Below, piece after piece: positions 26,266 through 37,350 of a DNA stretch of 63,513 nt. The stretch is from NCBI GenBank assembly GCA_037447605.1, contig CM074807.1, forward strand, positions 4,157,799 through 4,221,311, read 5' to 3'. The notes below the pieces were generated by a model. It was not told the DNA's origin, searched no databases, and saw only the letters and a list, made by a program, of their open reading frames with translations. How positions within the stretch are numbered: the stretch's first letter is position 1; the number at the start of each line of letters is the position of its first letter. Source of the stretch: Zygnema circumcarinatum (Eukaryota > Streptophyta > Zygnematophyceae > Zygnematales > Zygnemataceae). The translations under genes were made by a program, and so were the position numbers.

Positions 26266-27060
26266 AGAGGCTGCAGTGCTGCTGCTGCTGTTGAGGTCGG
26301 CGCTGCAGTGCATGCGGCGTCTTCAAGACCCAATCATCACAATCATGACATCAATGGGAACATCAGTAATGTTCTGCCCAATCACGGGCTTCTCAAGAAC
26401 AAGAGGAATGTTGTACCTTTCCAACTCATCAATTGGCCCTACTCCACTGAGTATGAGCAGTTGGGGCGCCAACTTTGTGTTAAGGATTCTATTTCCGTTT
26501 TTCCGTTTCCGTTATCTTTTTTTTTTTTTTAAGACCCAGGGTAGATTGCGTCGTGATGTCTGCTTGCTTGAGTGCGGTGACGGTTCCTTCCCTTGCAGTG
26601 TGATGTGATGTGCTGTGCTGTGCTGTGCTGTGCGGGCAGTTCTTCGTGGTTCCCATCATTTGATGGCATCATCGCCATGTGTGAGATCCATGCCACATCT
26701 TTCCTCAGCCGAACTCTGTCATGCCCAAACAACAGGAATAAGGAGCGAGAAAGCTCAGAGAGAGGCTGCCAAAAGCCTAGCTGACCTATGTGCTTTAGTT
26801 ATTTGTTCGCTGTGACAGCGTCCTGTGCGGCAGCGATCCACCCACCCCGAGTCACATGTGGCAAATTATGTGTCGCAGGTACAACGCAGCGAAAGGCCAA
26901 TCCCGTAAAGTGCCGCAGTTTCTGTCATTCGACAGGCACGTACTTCCGTACCTCTGTACGTCCGGGCCTCCCGCGCGCCCGTGCTCACTCACGGGCGGGG
27001 CCGTGTCGTGTCGTGTCGGCGCGCGCCATCTTCGAAAGATCTCCGGCGCGGCCCTCCCTC
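26266..27060. other. Intergenic, 3' of PARP
   Basis: Contains a poly-T run at about 26518-26531 and a (TGTGC)n stretch at about 26601-26632. No gene was recognised; the distal part grades into the GC-rich promoter region of the next gene. Confidence 0.4.
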
Positions 27061-27062
27061 CC

Positions 27063-27490
27063 ATTGGCTGCAGGCCAATAGTCAACCTTCAGTGCGCCAC
27101 GTGGCGCTCACGTGGCAGCCCCTTCCGCGTCTCTCCGCTCGCCGCGTGTCCCTCCGCTGTTCCATGCCAACGGTCGATCGCGCGCAATCCGCGGACTCGT
27201 ACGGACGGAAAGATTTCCGTCCTGTGTTGCTTGTCGCGGAGCGGTCAAAAACTTCAAAAGGTGACGTCACTCTACTGCGCGCCGAAAGCGCCGACACGAT
27301 CCATCGGCCGGGGGGCCGCCCGCCGTCGAGACCTGGTGACGCCAGCAAGGTCGCTCTCATCCACAGTCACGCATCGGACGGCGACCATTCGCGGGAGGCG
27401 CGTGGAGGTGATCTGGAGGACATCGGACCGTCCGTAACACGTGGAAAGGCGCAGGCCCATTGGTGAGCGTGACGGCAATCCACGTGGCAG
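27063..27490 (+). promoter_or_regulatory. G-box / CRE cluster upstream of the Cys-rich gene
   Basis: GC-rich stretch with a perfect palindrome GCCACGTGGC at 27096-27105, CACGTGGC at 27109-27116, CACGTGG at 27438-27444, CACGTGGC at 27481-27488 and the CRE/TGA-type palindrome GTGACGTCAC at 27261-27270. CCAAT motifs lie at 27063-27067 (inverted) and 27075-27079. In plants CACGTGGC cores bind bZIP and bHLH factors and act as light or ABA elements. The cluster ends about 300 bp before the ATG at 27795. Confidence 0.55.
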
Positions 27491-27794
27491 CACCATCTTG
27501 GGTTGCGAATCGCCGCGGGACAGCGGAAGATGCCATCGCGTTGTACGAAGTGCGGACGGCGCCGTACGGGCGAGGATGTTTCCGCCGCGCGCCGGCGACA
27601 TCACCAGCGGGGTCGACATCACTGCTCCGGGCGGCCCAACATCACTCCTCGGAGCTGCCCAACATCACTCCCAGCAAAGGGCAGTCGGTGCGGCGCGGCC
27701 CGAGGGGGAGAGGAGAGAGGGAGAGAGGATAGAAGAGGGGAGGAGAGAGGAGGGGAGGGGAGGGGAGGGGAGGGGAGAGGGGCGGCGCAGAGCC

Positions 27795-28346
27795 ATGGCT
27801 ATTGGGATGGCGGCGGAGGAGGATGGGGGCGGAAACGTGGTCTACCTCTCCCGGGGCCTGCACGAGAGGGCGCATCGCTGCCGCGGCACGTGCGCTATCC
27901 AGCACCTCTGGGGGAACATGTACAGGTCGGTGCGGCTCCCGTCTCAAGCCGCCTCTCCTCTCCTAAGGAGGCTCTCCTGCAGATAGACGCCGCGCTTTAG
28001 ATTGCTTCGGATGATGAAGAAGATATGGCGGCGATTTGTTCATCCCAGTTGACGGTGCCTCTCACGGCTGTTTTCTTGCAGATGCTGTCTCAGCAACACG
28101 ATTCATGTTTGTGACATGAACTGCGACCATAAGGTTCTGTACGATAATCACAGCAGTGTCTGCATAATCAGCCGACGAACATTCCCTCTCACATCACACG
28201 AGCAGGAGTTTGCTTGCAGTCGTCGCCGGGTGCGAGAGATTGATGCTCCAGAAACGTGCGGCTCTAAGAGGCGCTCCGTTTTTCGTCAAGGCAGGGTCCT
28301 TGCCGTTCCGTCATCGGGAGATTCGTCCTGTATGGACCTCAGTTGA
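27795..28346 (+). CDS. Small Cys-rich, putative zinc-binding protein
   Basis: Two exons, 27795-27925 and 28082-28346 (TGA), joined in phase, encode about 131 residues. The N-terminal part is Gly/Glu-rich. The core has ordered Cys/His positions: CRGTCAIQHLWGNMYRC, then NTIHVCDMNCDHKVLYDNH, then CIISRRTFPL. This resembles the CxxC...HxCDxxC...C spacing of plant Cys-rich proteins of unclear function, possibly a zinc-binding fold; the family could not be named with confidence. The C-terminal tail is basic (KRRSVFRQ). The start is the ATG at 27795, just after a purine-rich GGGGA tract and behind the G-box cluster. More 3' exons cannot be excluded. Confidence 0.6.
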
Positions 28347-29778
28347 AAGGGCTGCAGGCTGCAGGGCAAGCAGTTTTGCTGCGGAATGGTACTCTTCCTG
28401 TGGAAGGACGAATGTCAGGTCTGAGAACATAGCTGTTGGGATGCGTGTCTGCGGCATAGTCAACTCGATTCTCGTTTGGATGAAGACCTTGCTTTCGGAA
28501 TGCAACTTTTCCGCCATCTGAAGGTGTGCACGGCGTGCAACTGAGCAAGCACGGAGAGGCCGCCAGATGCGACGGTTGCAGAACAGTCAGCGTTGTGTAT
28601 AGTAGAGTAGTGCCTTGAGTTTTGTGTGTCGTCTGGCGGAGATTCCGTCAGGAAAGTATCCAGAATGTGCTCCATCGCCAGTTTTGGCTCGGAGGGCTCC
28701 CTCCGTGCAAGGACGGTGACGTCTGCAAACTGCTTTGCCAGCGGCTTCCTCAAAGTGGCCCATTTGGTTGCAGGTCTTTTGCGAACGGCATTTCTCACAT
28801 AGATGCGTGCATAGCATATTTTGCATAGAGAGGTGTGCTGTAATAAGGCCTGGCCTATCCTTGTTGCTGGACATTAGCCGAGAGTTTGATATCTCTGGAA
28901 AATAATGTGCACTATGCATAGTGGAAGAAGCTTGCGGATGCTAGAAAGGATCAGCAAAATGAGCGATGCCGGAAGGCTTGAGGATTATTTGGTCGTACGG
29001 TATATCGTGATGATTCAGCAACCGAGCATTTACAGGATAGGCTCAAACTGTTCGCTTCAACTTTACCCTTTTTGTTTTTTTGTCATGCCCGGAGGCGCAA
29101 GCCAGTGCTGGGAACATTGCTACTGTCACCGCCATTCAAATTTTCGCAATACGACACTTTTTTGGGATACTTCTTTGCCCAGGTTTGTTGGTTGAACTGC
29201 AGGTTGTGTCCAGTCCTGTGCAACATGTCAGAATGGATATGTGGTGATTGGATGGATGTATGTCTTTTGCATCTGCTGTTGAAATTATCACAAGAGTATT
29301 GCCCACTGCAGGTTTCTGCTGGTTTTTTTTTTTTTTTTGCTGGATGCAATCTGACTGAGTGATGGCGGGAAAGCATGCCAGAAAAAAGTCTGTTGTGTTG
29401 GATACATGTGCTTTTTTTTTCAAACTTGTGGGACTTTTTGTTGCACGTGTTAATGGAAAAAGGAGGTCATTTGCGCGCACACTCGACCCGGGTCAGCGTT
29501 GGCCGCAGGAGCAAGGTTGGCTTCGCTCTCAGTGCCTTGCGCTAAAACACCACAACAGCTCTAGAACAGAGGCATCTATTCTGGGCATCTACGCGGGTGG
29601 AAGAGACAAAGGGACGATCAATCATCAATCAATTGATTAGGAAAGCCCACCAAGGTCGCTCCAATTGAGGACCACAGCACAATGAATGCTAACTTTATTC
29701 ACTGTTCGGATACAATCAAATGCAAAGAATAACCCATAAATGTACATGAATAATCGAGGAGCCTGCCTCAAGACTTCC
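28347..29778. other. Intergenic, Cys-rich gene / O-fucosyltransferase
   Basis: Convergent intergenic space holding the 3' ends of two genes. Several open frames of up to about 115 codons occur on both strands, none with recognisable motifs. Confidence 0.4.
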
Positions 29779-32700
29779 TCAAGACTGCTGCTGCTGCTGA
29801 CACATGCACTCAGGTGCGGGATACCCAATGACGTCCCGCCCTTGCCGCGCGGTGCGCAGCTGCATGCGGCTGGACGTGTCGCCCTGCGCCTCCTTCACCG
29901 CCGCTTCGAAGTCTCCAACGGGCAACCCCCCCCCCCCCCGGTCCTGCAGAAGCTGCGCCACGAGCTTGCGCTTGTTGGGCATCACGAACTTGCGCGGCCC
30001 AAAAAAGGCGCGATGCCCCTGAAGCCGCGGGGCACAGCACAGCAAGGGACTGACTGACTGGTCAGTGGCAGCGCCCTTAAGGTGGAGCACACACTCCGAT
30101 TCTACACAGACTACTCATCGCTAACAAGGAGCAGCATCTTACAACAGGAAGTGGGTGGGTCAAGGTAATGGTTTTGGAGCTGAACCTGAAGAACATGCGC
30201 CATGTTTCCACCGTGCGATGGCATGAAGACATCACTTTCGAGGGCGATAATGAAGTCGATCGCTGCCAACATGTTGCCGTGGCGTGCCACGTGTGCCATT
30301 TCCGTTGATTCTGCCAAGGTCCACTTCGTATGGATCTCTGCAAAAGCTTCTTTCAGTGGGGCTAACGCGACATCTCCCCCATACGGCTCTCCTCCAGCCC
30401 AGAATATTCGCGTGCGCTTGCTGGCTCCCAACGCCTTCAGTATCCTGCATGCATGCAGGATGGCCACGGGATTGCCATGAGTTAGGTCCAATCAGGGCCA
30501 TTGAAGGATGGACAATCACACTGAACTTCACACCTTTCTCCTATTCCAAACTACTCTGCTACACACCTGACAACCATGGCTGCGGAGAGAGGGCACAGCC
30601 CATTTTGCAACCGCTGCTCGAACGTGAGATTGCTCCTCGCCGTGAGCAGTTCCGGTTTCAGCTCACGTTCCCGCACAATTCCCTGGTCGAGTTCTTCACC
30701 AAGCCCGGGAAGGCACCCCGTTCTGACCCAAACATCCTTTTCAAGCCTCAAGTGCAGGGCAACATACGGCCCCTCTGCTGCCATGCGGGAGGCTAGCTTC
30801 TGTCCAATCTCCTGAATGATGGGAGAAAATTTAAGCGCTTCAAACTCCACCTGCGGTTGCCTCCACCGGTTTGATCATGAGCATACAGAGCAGTGACAAT
30901 GATCACTATATGGGCTTAAAGATAAACGACTAGGAACTGCCTTACTAAATGCTTTCTTTCTTGCTACTTGATGCGAAGAAGATGAGGAATTGGCCATGCA
31001 AACCATACTTTGCAGCGCAGACGCTGAAGATCAAGAGGCAGGTCGTCAGCGAGGGCGCCATCCAGCCCTCTGATGATCATCACGTGGTCTTTCCGAAGCT
31101 GCAACGCCGCATTGCTACGGTTCAGCCCACTTTCCACTACTGTTTCTGTAACTGAGAACCTGAATGGGTGACAGACACACAGCGGACCACCGCTTACACA
31201 ACGTTTGTGCTTGTAACCTTCGTCTCTCCGCGGCAGCAACCCAGGTAGACCCACATGGTCCTCACAGCTTGCGTATCTGCCAGTCTGACAAGTCCACACA
31301 AGCAGAACAGCTTGCATGAATGTAGAGTCGGGATTTAGACCTGACGGTAGAGATTTTCGAACAGCCATTCTGGAGAAGCTCCGAGCTTGGGCTGACGTTC
31401 CACCGCATGAGTCATACGCAGATGTGCAACCGGCAGGGAGGTGACTATGCGCACATCGCTGTTCAGCACTTGCCGAAAGTGCGCCACATCAAACAGATCT
31501 GCAAACTCGCTGCACACAACTTTCCAGCAGCCCTTCAGAAGCCAAGCTGGCAACCAGCTAGACTTTATGCTTGATAAAGAAGAGAGTCAGTATGAAGCCA
31601 CAACGCAGATGCACACATGTGACACAAATAAGGCAGCCCAGTGCATGGATCAAAGTTGAAGTCGAACTGTAAAACTCTAGTTTTCAGTTTCAAAGAGTAA
31701 AAGTAGACGGCATAAAGCTTTGTTTTCCACAAACGTGGCCAATCCAGGCCTTCGAATTTCTGCAAATGTCAAAAGAAGAGATGAGTGGGGTGGGAAGAGC
31801 CGCAGGTCGGCTTGCCTGTGATCTTTCCATATGCCGTTGTACGACAGGACGGGAACCACTAGCGATGCTTGAAGCACGCGAGCGATGACGACTGCTGTCC
31901 CAATTTGGCGCCGCATTTGGTTCAAGCCGCCGGTCACAACTGCCACAATGTATATCTCTGACTTGAGCACCTTCTCGGACTGCTGCCTGTAATCCTCGCT
32001 CTTGTCCAAGCACGGCTGCCACCCTTCTGCATCCGGCTGAAGCACCCTCCCCCCACCCAGTTCTCTCACTTCTTCTTCTTCTTCTTCTTCTCACTTGTAA
32101 GCAATTGAGAATGTATTCAAGTACATGCTGTGGTGGCATTTTGATCAGTGATTCGTAATCAGCGTTCTACAAGGACAGACCCATCCCCTACCCGGATGGA
32201 TCAAAAAAATGAAGGAACTACTACCCTCTGAACTTCTCTAAGTGGTTACCAAGAAGTCGTGGAACAGCACATGCCCCGCATGGAAACTCAAGGTTTAGCG
32301 TAGAGTATAAGTGCTTCTGCACCTTAGAAAACGGTTGCTTTATCCCCAATAGACTAAAAGTGTATCGGACTCTCATAGAACGTATAGCTTCTATACACTT
32401 GCTATTATTGAAGTCCTCGACACGTACATTTGTTTCAACAAAGATAGAAATTTCAGCCAGATAGGTTCATTGGTAAGGGCTAGCGATTTTCGGTAAATCT
32501 AAGGAGCTATATTGAAGCAATTTCATAAGTTAAAAAAATGTCGTGGGCTCGACCATGAACCCCATTCGGAAAGGGAGGGGGTAAGGAGAAATGAAAATCT
32601 TCTATCGAGCCCTGTCTAATGTAGAAGAACAGTTGATGCGAAGACATGTTGTCCATCACATTTGAACTTTTAGCTTCAGGGGATGCACTTGTTCATTCCT

Positions 32701-33682
32701 AACAGCGGTTGCGCTCCTAAAATGTGAGCAGGAGCGATTATGAAACCTCTAGCTCTTAAATGCTGTCACATGTTCATAGACTTCGGTTTATTTTTTCCGG
32801 TCGACTTTCTTTCCAGAGACTGCAGTCCAACATAGCGAGCAATCAACAAGTAGTACAATTGAAACCTTCGAGGAGACACGCACACGCTTTCCGCGAAACT
32901 TCCTGTGAACGAAGAAAGCAAGAAAGTTTACCTGCTTCCAAAACGATTTCTCTTGCTGTGTAAGCGGCTCTTCATCCTTAGACAGTACTCGTGGCCACAC
33001 TGCCCCACCTTCTCCTTTGGCCTTTGCGTATGCCTCGTGTTTTATAACTTCCGGGGCCTCCTCACACGATCCGCCGAGCAGGCCAGAGGTGAATACTCTG
33101 CAAGAACACAGCTACTACGCGTGAGAACCATCTGATACTGGAGACCACTTTCTCAATAAAACGGCACAAAGAAGAGATCATTGTATATTTGGACGACGGA
33201 GCAAATGAGTTGTAAAGGATTCCAGGAGGTCAGAGTGCTGCAGATGACGAATTAATGCACAACTTGAAAATGGCATTACTTAACAGATTATCGACTTGCA
33301 CAATGACTTGTTGGAACTTGGTTCACAATGCAGAGAATTATTAAACTAGTCCACTATTTCCATTTTTCTATTCTGAGCAAGTGAAAAAAGGAAGTAAGGG
33401 AATAAAGAAAAGCAAATCCTCTTCTCAAGGACAAGCACATTCTGTGCTGAATTATAGTGCATATTGAAATCCTTTGAAAGAATCCTTTAAATGGTTTCAT
33501 CTTTTCTGCCTCCTACCCGCAATGCACGACCTATGTTGAAAAACCTCTCGAAAAAACTGATTTCCATTTGAGCACAGACGACTCCTTTCTGTGCTGATCC
33601 GTGCAAGAGAAGAAACCTGCCTGCCTGTGCGGACGAGGAAGAGTGCAGAAATGAAGCCGATCACCAGCCATCGGATTTTCAA
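29779..33682 (-). CDS. GDP-fucose protein O-fucosyltransferase family protein (plant type)
   Basis: Predicted type II membrane glycosyltransferase of the secretory pathway. Exons on the minus strand: 33682-33531, 33097-32932, 32036-31816, 31509-31341, 31098-31009, 30850-30567, 30444-30186 and 30018-29779, all in phase, 526 residues, a usual length for the plant family. It starts with a signal anchor (MKIRWLVIGFISALFLV). Landmarks: QEKSFWKQ/PDAEGWQPCL, IYIVAVVTGGLNQMRRQI (GDP-fucose site region), GIWKDH/SEFADLFDVAHF, LPLDLQRLRCK, YVALHLRLEKDVWVRTGC, CPLSAAMVV/RILKALG, RTRIFWAGGEPYGG, FIIALESDVFMPSHGGNMAH and a PAPECMC tail with a short poly-Gln end. Exon 32036-31816 uses a GC donor (CAG/GCAAGC); only this junction restores the family alignment across WKDH-SEF. 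The acceptor protein is unknown. Confidence 0.92.
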
Positions 33683-34400
33683 CCCTACTTTATTTTCTCC
33701 AATGAACGAGAACGGTCTCTCTCTGCAAAAAGGAGCTCTTCCAGTTGTAAGCAGACATGCACCGGTCTCCGCATTCTCAGGCCATACTCACGATTCCAAA
33801 GAAAAAAATATTTACACCCCCCTCGCCCCCCTTCCCCACCCCGCCAAATCTCCACCAGAATGACCACAGCAAGCTGAATCAAATCCCTTGGCAAAAGGTA
33901 AGCACTTAGTCCCTGCCAAGCGCTCCTGAGAGAGTGAAGTGTGCAAGAAAAAGAACAACCGCAGCCTGCCCTGCCCTGCCTTGTCACCATTGCATTGCAT
34001 TGCGTACCTGCGCGTCACACTCCGCACGGCCATGGCCCGTCCCCCTCCCCCTCCCCCTCCCCCTCCCCCTCCCCCGCTTCCTGCCCCTCCCTGCGGCAGC
34101 AGCGGAGGGCGTCCTTACGTGGGCCACGGCCTTCGGCCCAAAAGGCCCAAAAGGCGCACGGCCCGCCCGAGGGAGGGAGGGAGGGCGGGAGGGAGGCCGC
34201 CCGTGCCGGCCGACACTCTTCCGTACATATTCGTACCGTCCGGCATAGTTTCAAGCGGGCGGCCGCCGCTCCGTGCACAGCGCTGACCGAAGCGTCACGA
34301 TACGTCCGTACGGCCGCCACTTGGCAGCGGAGGGACGGCGCACACCGCACGGGCAATTCGCGCACGGGAGAGGGGAAGGAGCCTAGTTAGGCGCACACTG
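33683..34400 (-). promoter_or_regulatory. Upstream region of the O-fucosyltransferase gene
   Basis: GC-rich sequence with CCCCCT hexamers at about 34041-34075, read as G-runs on the coding strand of the downstream gene and so able to form G-quadruplexes, and an ACGTGG core near 34116. Promoter function is inferred from position 5' of the ATG at 33682. Confidence 0.35.
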
Positions 34401-36618
34401 CAATGCATGGATTGCATGCATGCAATGTGGGGAGGGTGCACTACTGCGTGAAAACATGCACTCGCATGCATCTGATGCATGCATGCCAACCAGGAGGAAT
34501 ACGGAGAGAGAATACAGAGAGACCAGACCGCAGTGGGACCATTGCGGGATCTTATTTGGGTCAGCTTCCAAGCGGGCCAGGCAGTTTCAATAGAGGTGGC
34601 GCTTTCCATTCCATGCGGAGGAAGATGAAGGCGGTGACGGATGAGCCACTTCCATCATTCGCGACAGCCTGCACGACTGACGAGGGCATCGCCTGATGGC
34701 AGAAAGAAATTGCTAGGAAAAAATGAAGAGAAACAAAGCAAGAGTGACATGAATAGCGTTCGCAACAGCTTTTTCGAACTAGTTCAAGTGCCCTACAAGC
34801 CCCGGATTGACTATCGACGGGAGTCACGCGATACATTCAGGTCTTGAAACTGAGTGATTCTCAGCCGAACATTGGAGTTTCTTTCCCAGTCTCCTTGACA
34901 AGCCGTCTGCCATCGGCACTTCACAACCCCACTACCACTCCAGCCATACTATGCTGAAGTCAATCAACGAAGGAGGAGTATCCGCTTTAACAAAGCAAAT
35001 GCTTCTTTCTCTCAGCGACAATCAGGTGGTTAGACACCGAGGGACATTTCTTACATTCCTTTTATCACACGTCAAAGGAAAGTAGTGCGACTTTGCAGAA
35101 GGATTCAAAAGCAGCCTTGGAAGGAATGAAAACACTCAGATAACCTTTCTGCGCCAGAACAGCATACGTTAGAAAACATGAGCACCAGGTACACTTTCAG
35201 GTCGAGTGATTCTCATGGACTGCAGATCGAAGTAACAAGCAAACACAGGTGAGAAACTTCTGAAAACCACCCTAATCGCGGTAACCTGCCAAGCAGGCAG
35301 GAAACATTATCCTCAAACACAGTTTAAATGTAATAAGAACCATACAGGAACCCCAGAACAAGAGCTCATCAAGAGTTTTGAGTTCCTTTTGAACACGAGG
35401 ATTATTTCCAAAAAACATTGGCGACATCATTTCGGTTTGCAGACTCTAACTTCAGCCAGCCGTGACTATACCCTATAGACACATTATTCCCTGGAAACGT
35501 TCCGACCGAAAAACTCCCTACTAAGCATTTTTTTCTTGTACTCCCTGACGAAGGATAGTTCTGCATTTTTCCCATGCGTAACTAGATTTCCGCTGCAAAT
35601 CCTCATGGGCGTCTAAGAAAGATTATTGAACCACAAAAGAGAAGGCACAACCACATGAAGTAACAAACCCTCAAAGCAAAAGCTATCCTCACCATGTTTG
35701 GTGATTACCTCACTGGTACCCACGACTATAAACAGCCTGAGCTCTCGCCGGCAAAATTGCCTTTCACTTCCGGGGCAAAAAGGAGAGAATTGCACGAACG
35801 AAAGCTTCTCTTCAGCTGGCAACACATGAAGATGAGCTGTCGGTGGGGCGATAACATAGAAGAGGCGAAACTCTCTTAATAAGAACGCACCTTCTTGCTT
35901 CAAATCTGACGATCAGGTACAGCCGGCTATTCTGAGCGTATGCAGGCAATCATAAACTCACAGCAAACGGCAAGGGTATCGAACCCTCTAACTTCTCCAA
36001 TAGCTCTGAAAGCCGTAACCGCACTTGATAAATCTTCAGCACGCACACTCTACGCGACCGCAACTAGCGACATCGTGCTCCCCTTGCCCTCGACCTTCTC
36101 CTTCAAAGCCACAGCTTCTCGTCATTGCTGGAAGTGCGCCTCACTGGAAAGGGAAGACGACGCACAAGAAAGCCCTGAAAGTCTGCCGCAGCTGCAGGCA
36201 GGGCTGCCACTCCGCCTCGCCGGAGGTGACGGAACGCCTCCACTCTCCCTCCCTCCCTCCTTCAGCCTCAGTCAGCGCGTGGACAGCAGAGGGATGCTGC
36301 TCAGCGGTGGGCAGAGCGACAGCTTCCCGCGCTTGGCCGGTCAGTCAGTGCCCGTGGCCATGGCCATCGCACTCATGCCATGCCATGCCATGCCATTCGT
36401 CCTCCAGCAGCTCGCGATGCAATACAAAGCGATACGATACGATACGCCTCCAGCGGGTGGGTGGTGCCTCCGGCCTCCCGCCTCGCGCTGCCGAAGAGGG
36501 CGCTGCCGCCTGCTCGTGTGGCTGATGGTGACGGCCCGGCCCGGGCCAGCAGAGGAAGAGAGCGGGAGAGGGGAGAATCTCGCATTGAAGCATTAGCTCT
36601 GCCACGCTTGCAGAGGAT
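34401..36618. other. Intergenic, O-fucosyltransferase / PAP2
   Basis: No gene recognised. It holds a (CATGC)n stretch at about 36370-36398 and GC-rich sequence just upstream of the PAP2 start. Open frames at 35940-36596 on both strands lack motifs and look like composition effects. Confidence 0.4.
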
Positions 36619-37350
36619 ATGAAGCAAGAGCTACAGGAGAATGCGGCCACTGCAGCCGGTGCAGTTGCTCCCCGTGTGGAGGAATCAGTAGACGGTTGGC
36701 TTATTGACTTTGATAGACAGCTCTCAGCGAGGTTGTATGTGGAGGGAAAGGGGACTCTGAGGTGGTTTCTCATTATTTTGGAGCACACAGGCAATGGCTT
36801 ATTCTGGCTGCCTGTTTCGCTGGCCACGTGGCTCTCACCATGGCCGCTTTCTCCCATATTTCGAAGCCTACTCCTCAACTTATTCTTTGCGTTTGCTCTC
36901 GACTTGGTGGTGGTGGGGACTATAAAATCAGTCGTGCGCCGATCGAGACCTAGCTATAATCACTCAATGTCGCTGGTGTTGGCTGCGGATAAATGGTCTT
37001 TTCCTAGCGGCCATTCGTCTCGGGCGCTCCTGATTTCTTCCTTCTTTATGTTGTGTAAAGAGTCACTGAAGGCCAGCGTCACGTCCGACACCACCGTTCA
37101 TCTGTTGCTCACTGCTCTGTGTGTGTGGGCAGTGGCCACAGCCTCTTCCCGAGTACTTTTAGGCCGACATTTTGCTATTGATGTCATCATAGGCGCTCTT
37201 TTAGGCATGTTGGAGGCGCATGTTGCTCATCGTTTCCTTTGGATCCCTTGGAAAGTCTCCGAAGGCTTGCATCATTCAGCTGTGCAGTGCCTCTCTATGC
37301 AGTCATCTTGCTTTCAATCGCTCTCCAGAACAATTTATTCATTTGAATAG
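36619..37350 (+). CDS. PAP2-family lipid phosphatase, intronless
   Basis: Single uninterrupted frame of 243 codons encoding a membrane phosphatase of the PAP2 superfamily; family members dephosphorylate phosphatidate or isoprenoid and sphingoid phosphates. All three catalytic motifs are visible: KSVVRRSRP, PSGHSSR (His acid/base) and SRVLLGRHFAIDV (nucleophilic His). At least four membrane segments are apparent, for example LFWLPVSLATWL, LFFAFALDLVVVG, LLLTALCVWAVATA and IIGALLGMLEAHVA. Length and motif spacing suit the small PLPP6-like group, but the substrate is unknown. Being intronless among intron-rich neighbours, it could be an old retrocopy or simply a compact gene. The ATG at 36619 opens the frame. 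A partial duplicate follows at 37918. Confidence 0.88.
   Translation: MKQELQENAATAAGAVAPRVEESVDGWLIDFDRQLSARLYVEGKGTLRWFLIILEHTGNGLFWLPVSLATWLSPWPLSPIFRSLLLNLFFAFALDLVVVGTIKSVVRRSRPSYNHSMSLVLAADKWSFPSGHSSRALLISSFFMLCKESLKASVTSDTTVHLLLTALCVWAVATASSRVLLGRHFAIDVIIGALLGMLEAHVAHRFLWIPWKVSEGLHHSAVQCLSMQSSCFQSLSRTIYSFE

Noticed and set aside
34041-34075. CRISPR-like or coding array from the CCCCCT hexamers
   Set aside because: A simple hexanucleotide repeat without spacers; the genome is eukaryotic and no CRISPR array or cas gene is present.
35955-36040. tRNA-like T-arm (GGGTTCGATACCC on the minus strand)
   Set aside because: The T-loop pattern is good, but no matching acceptor stem, D-arm or anticodon arm at tRNA spacing was found.
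35940-36596. 218-codon plus-strand frame upstream of PAP2
   Set aside because: No motif, no splice support, GC-rich composition and overlapping opposite-strand frames; more likely 5' flank of PAP2.
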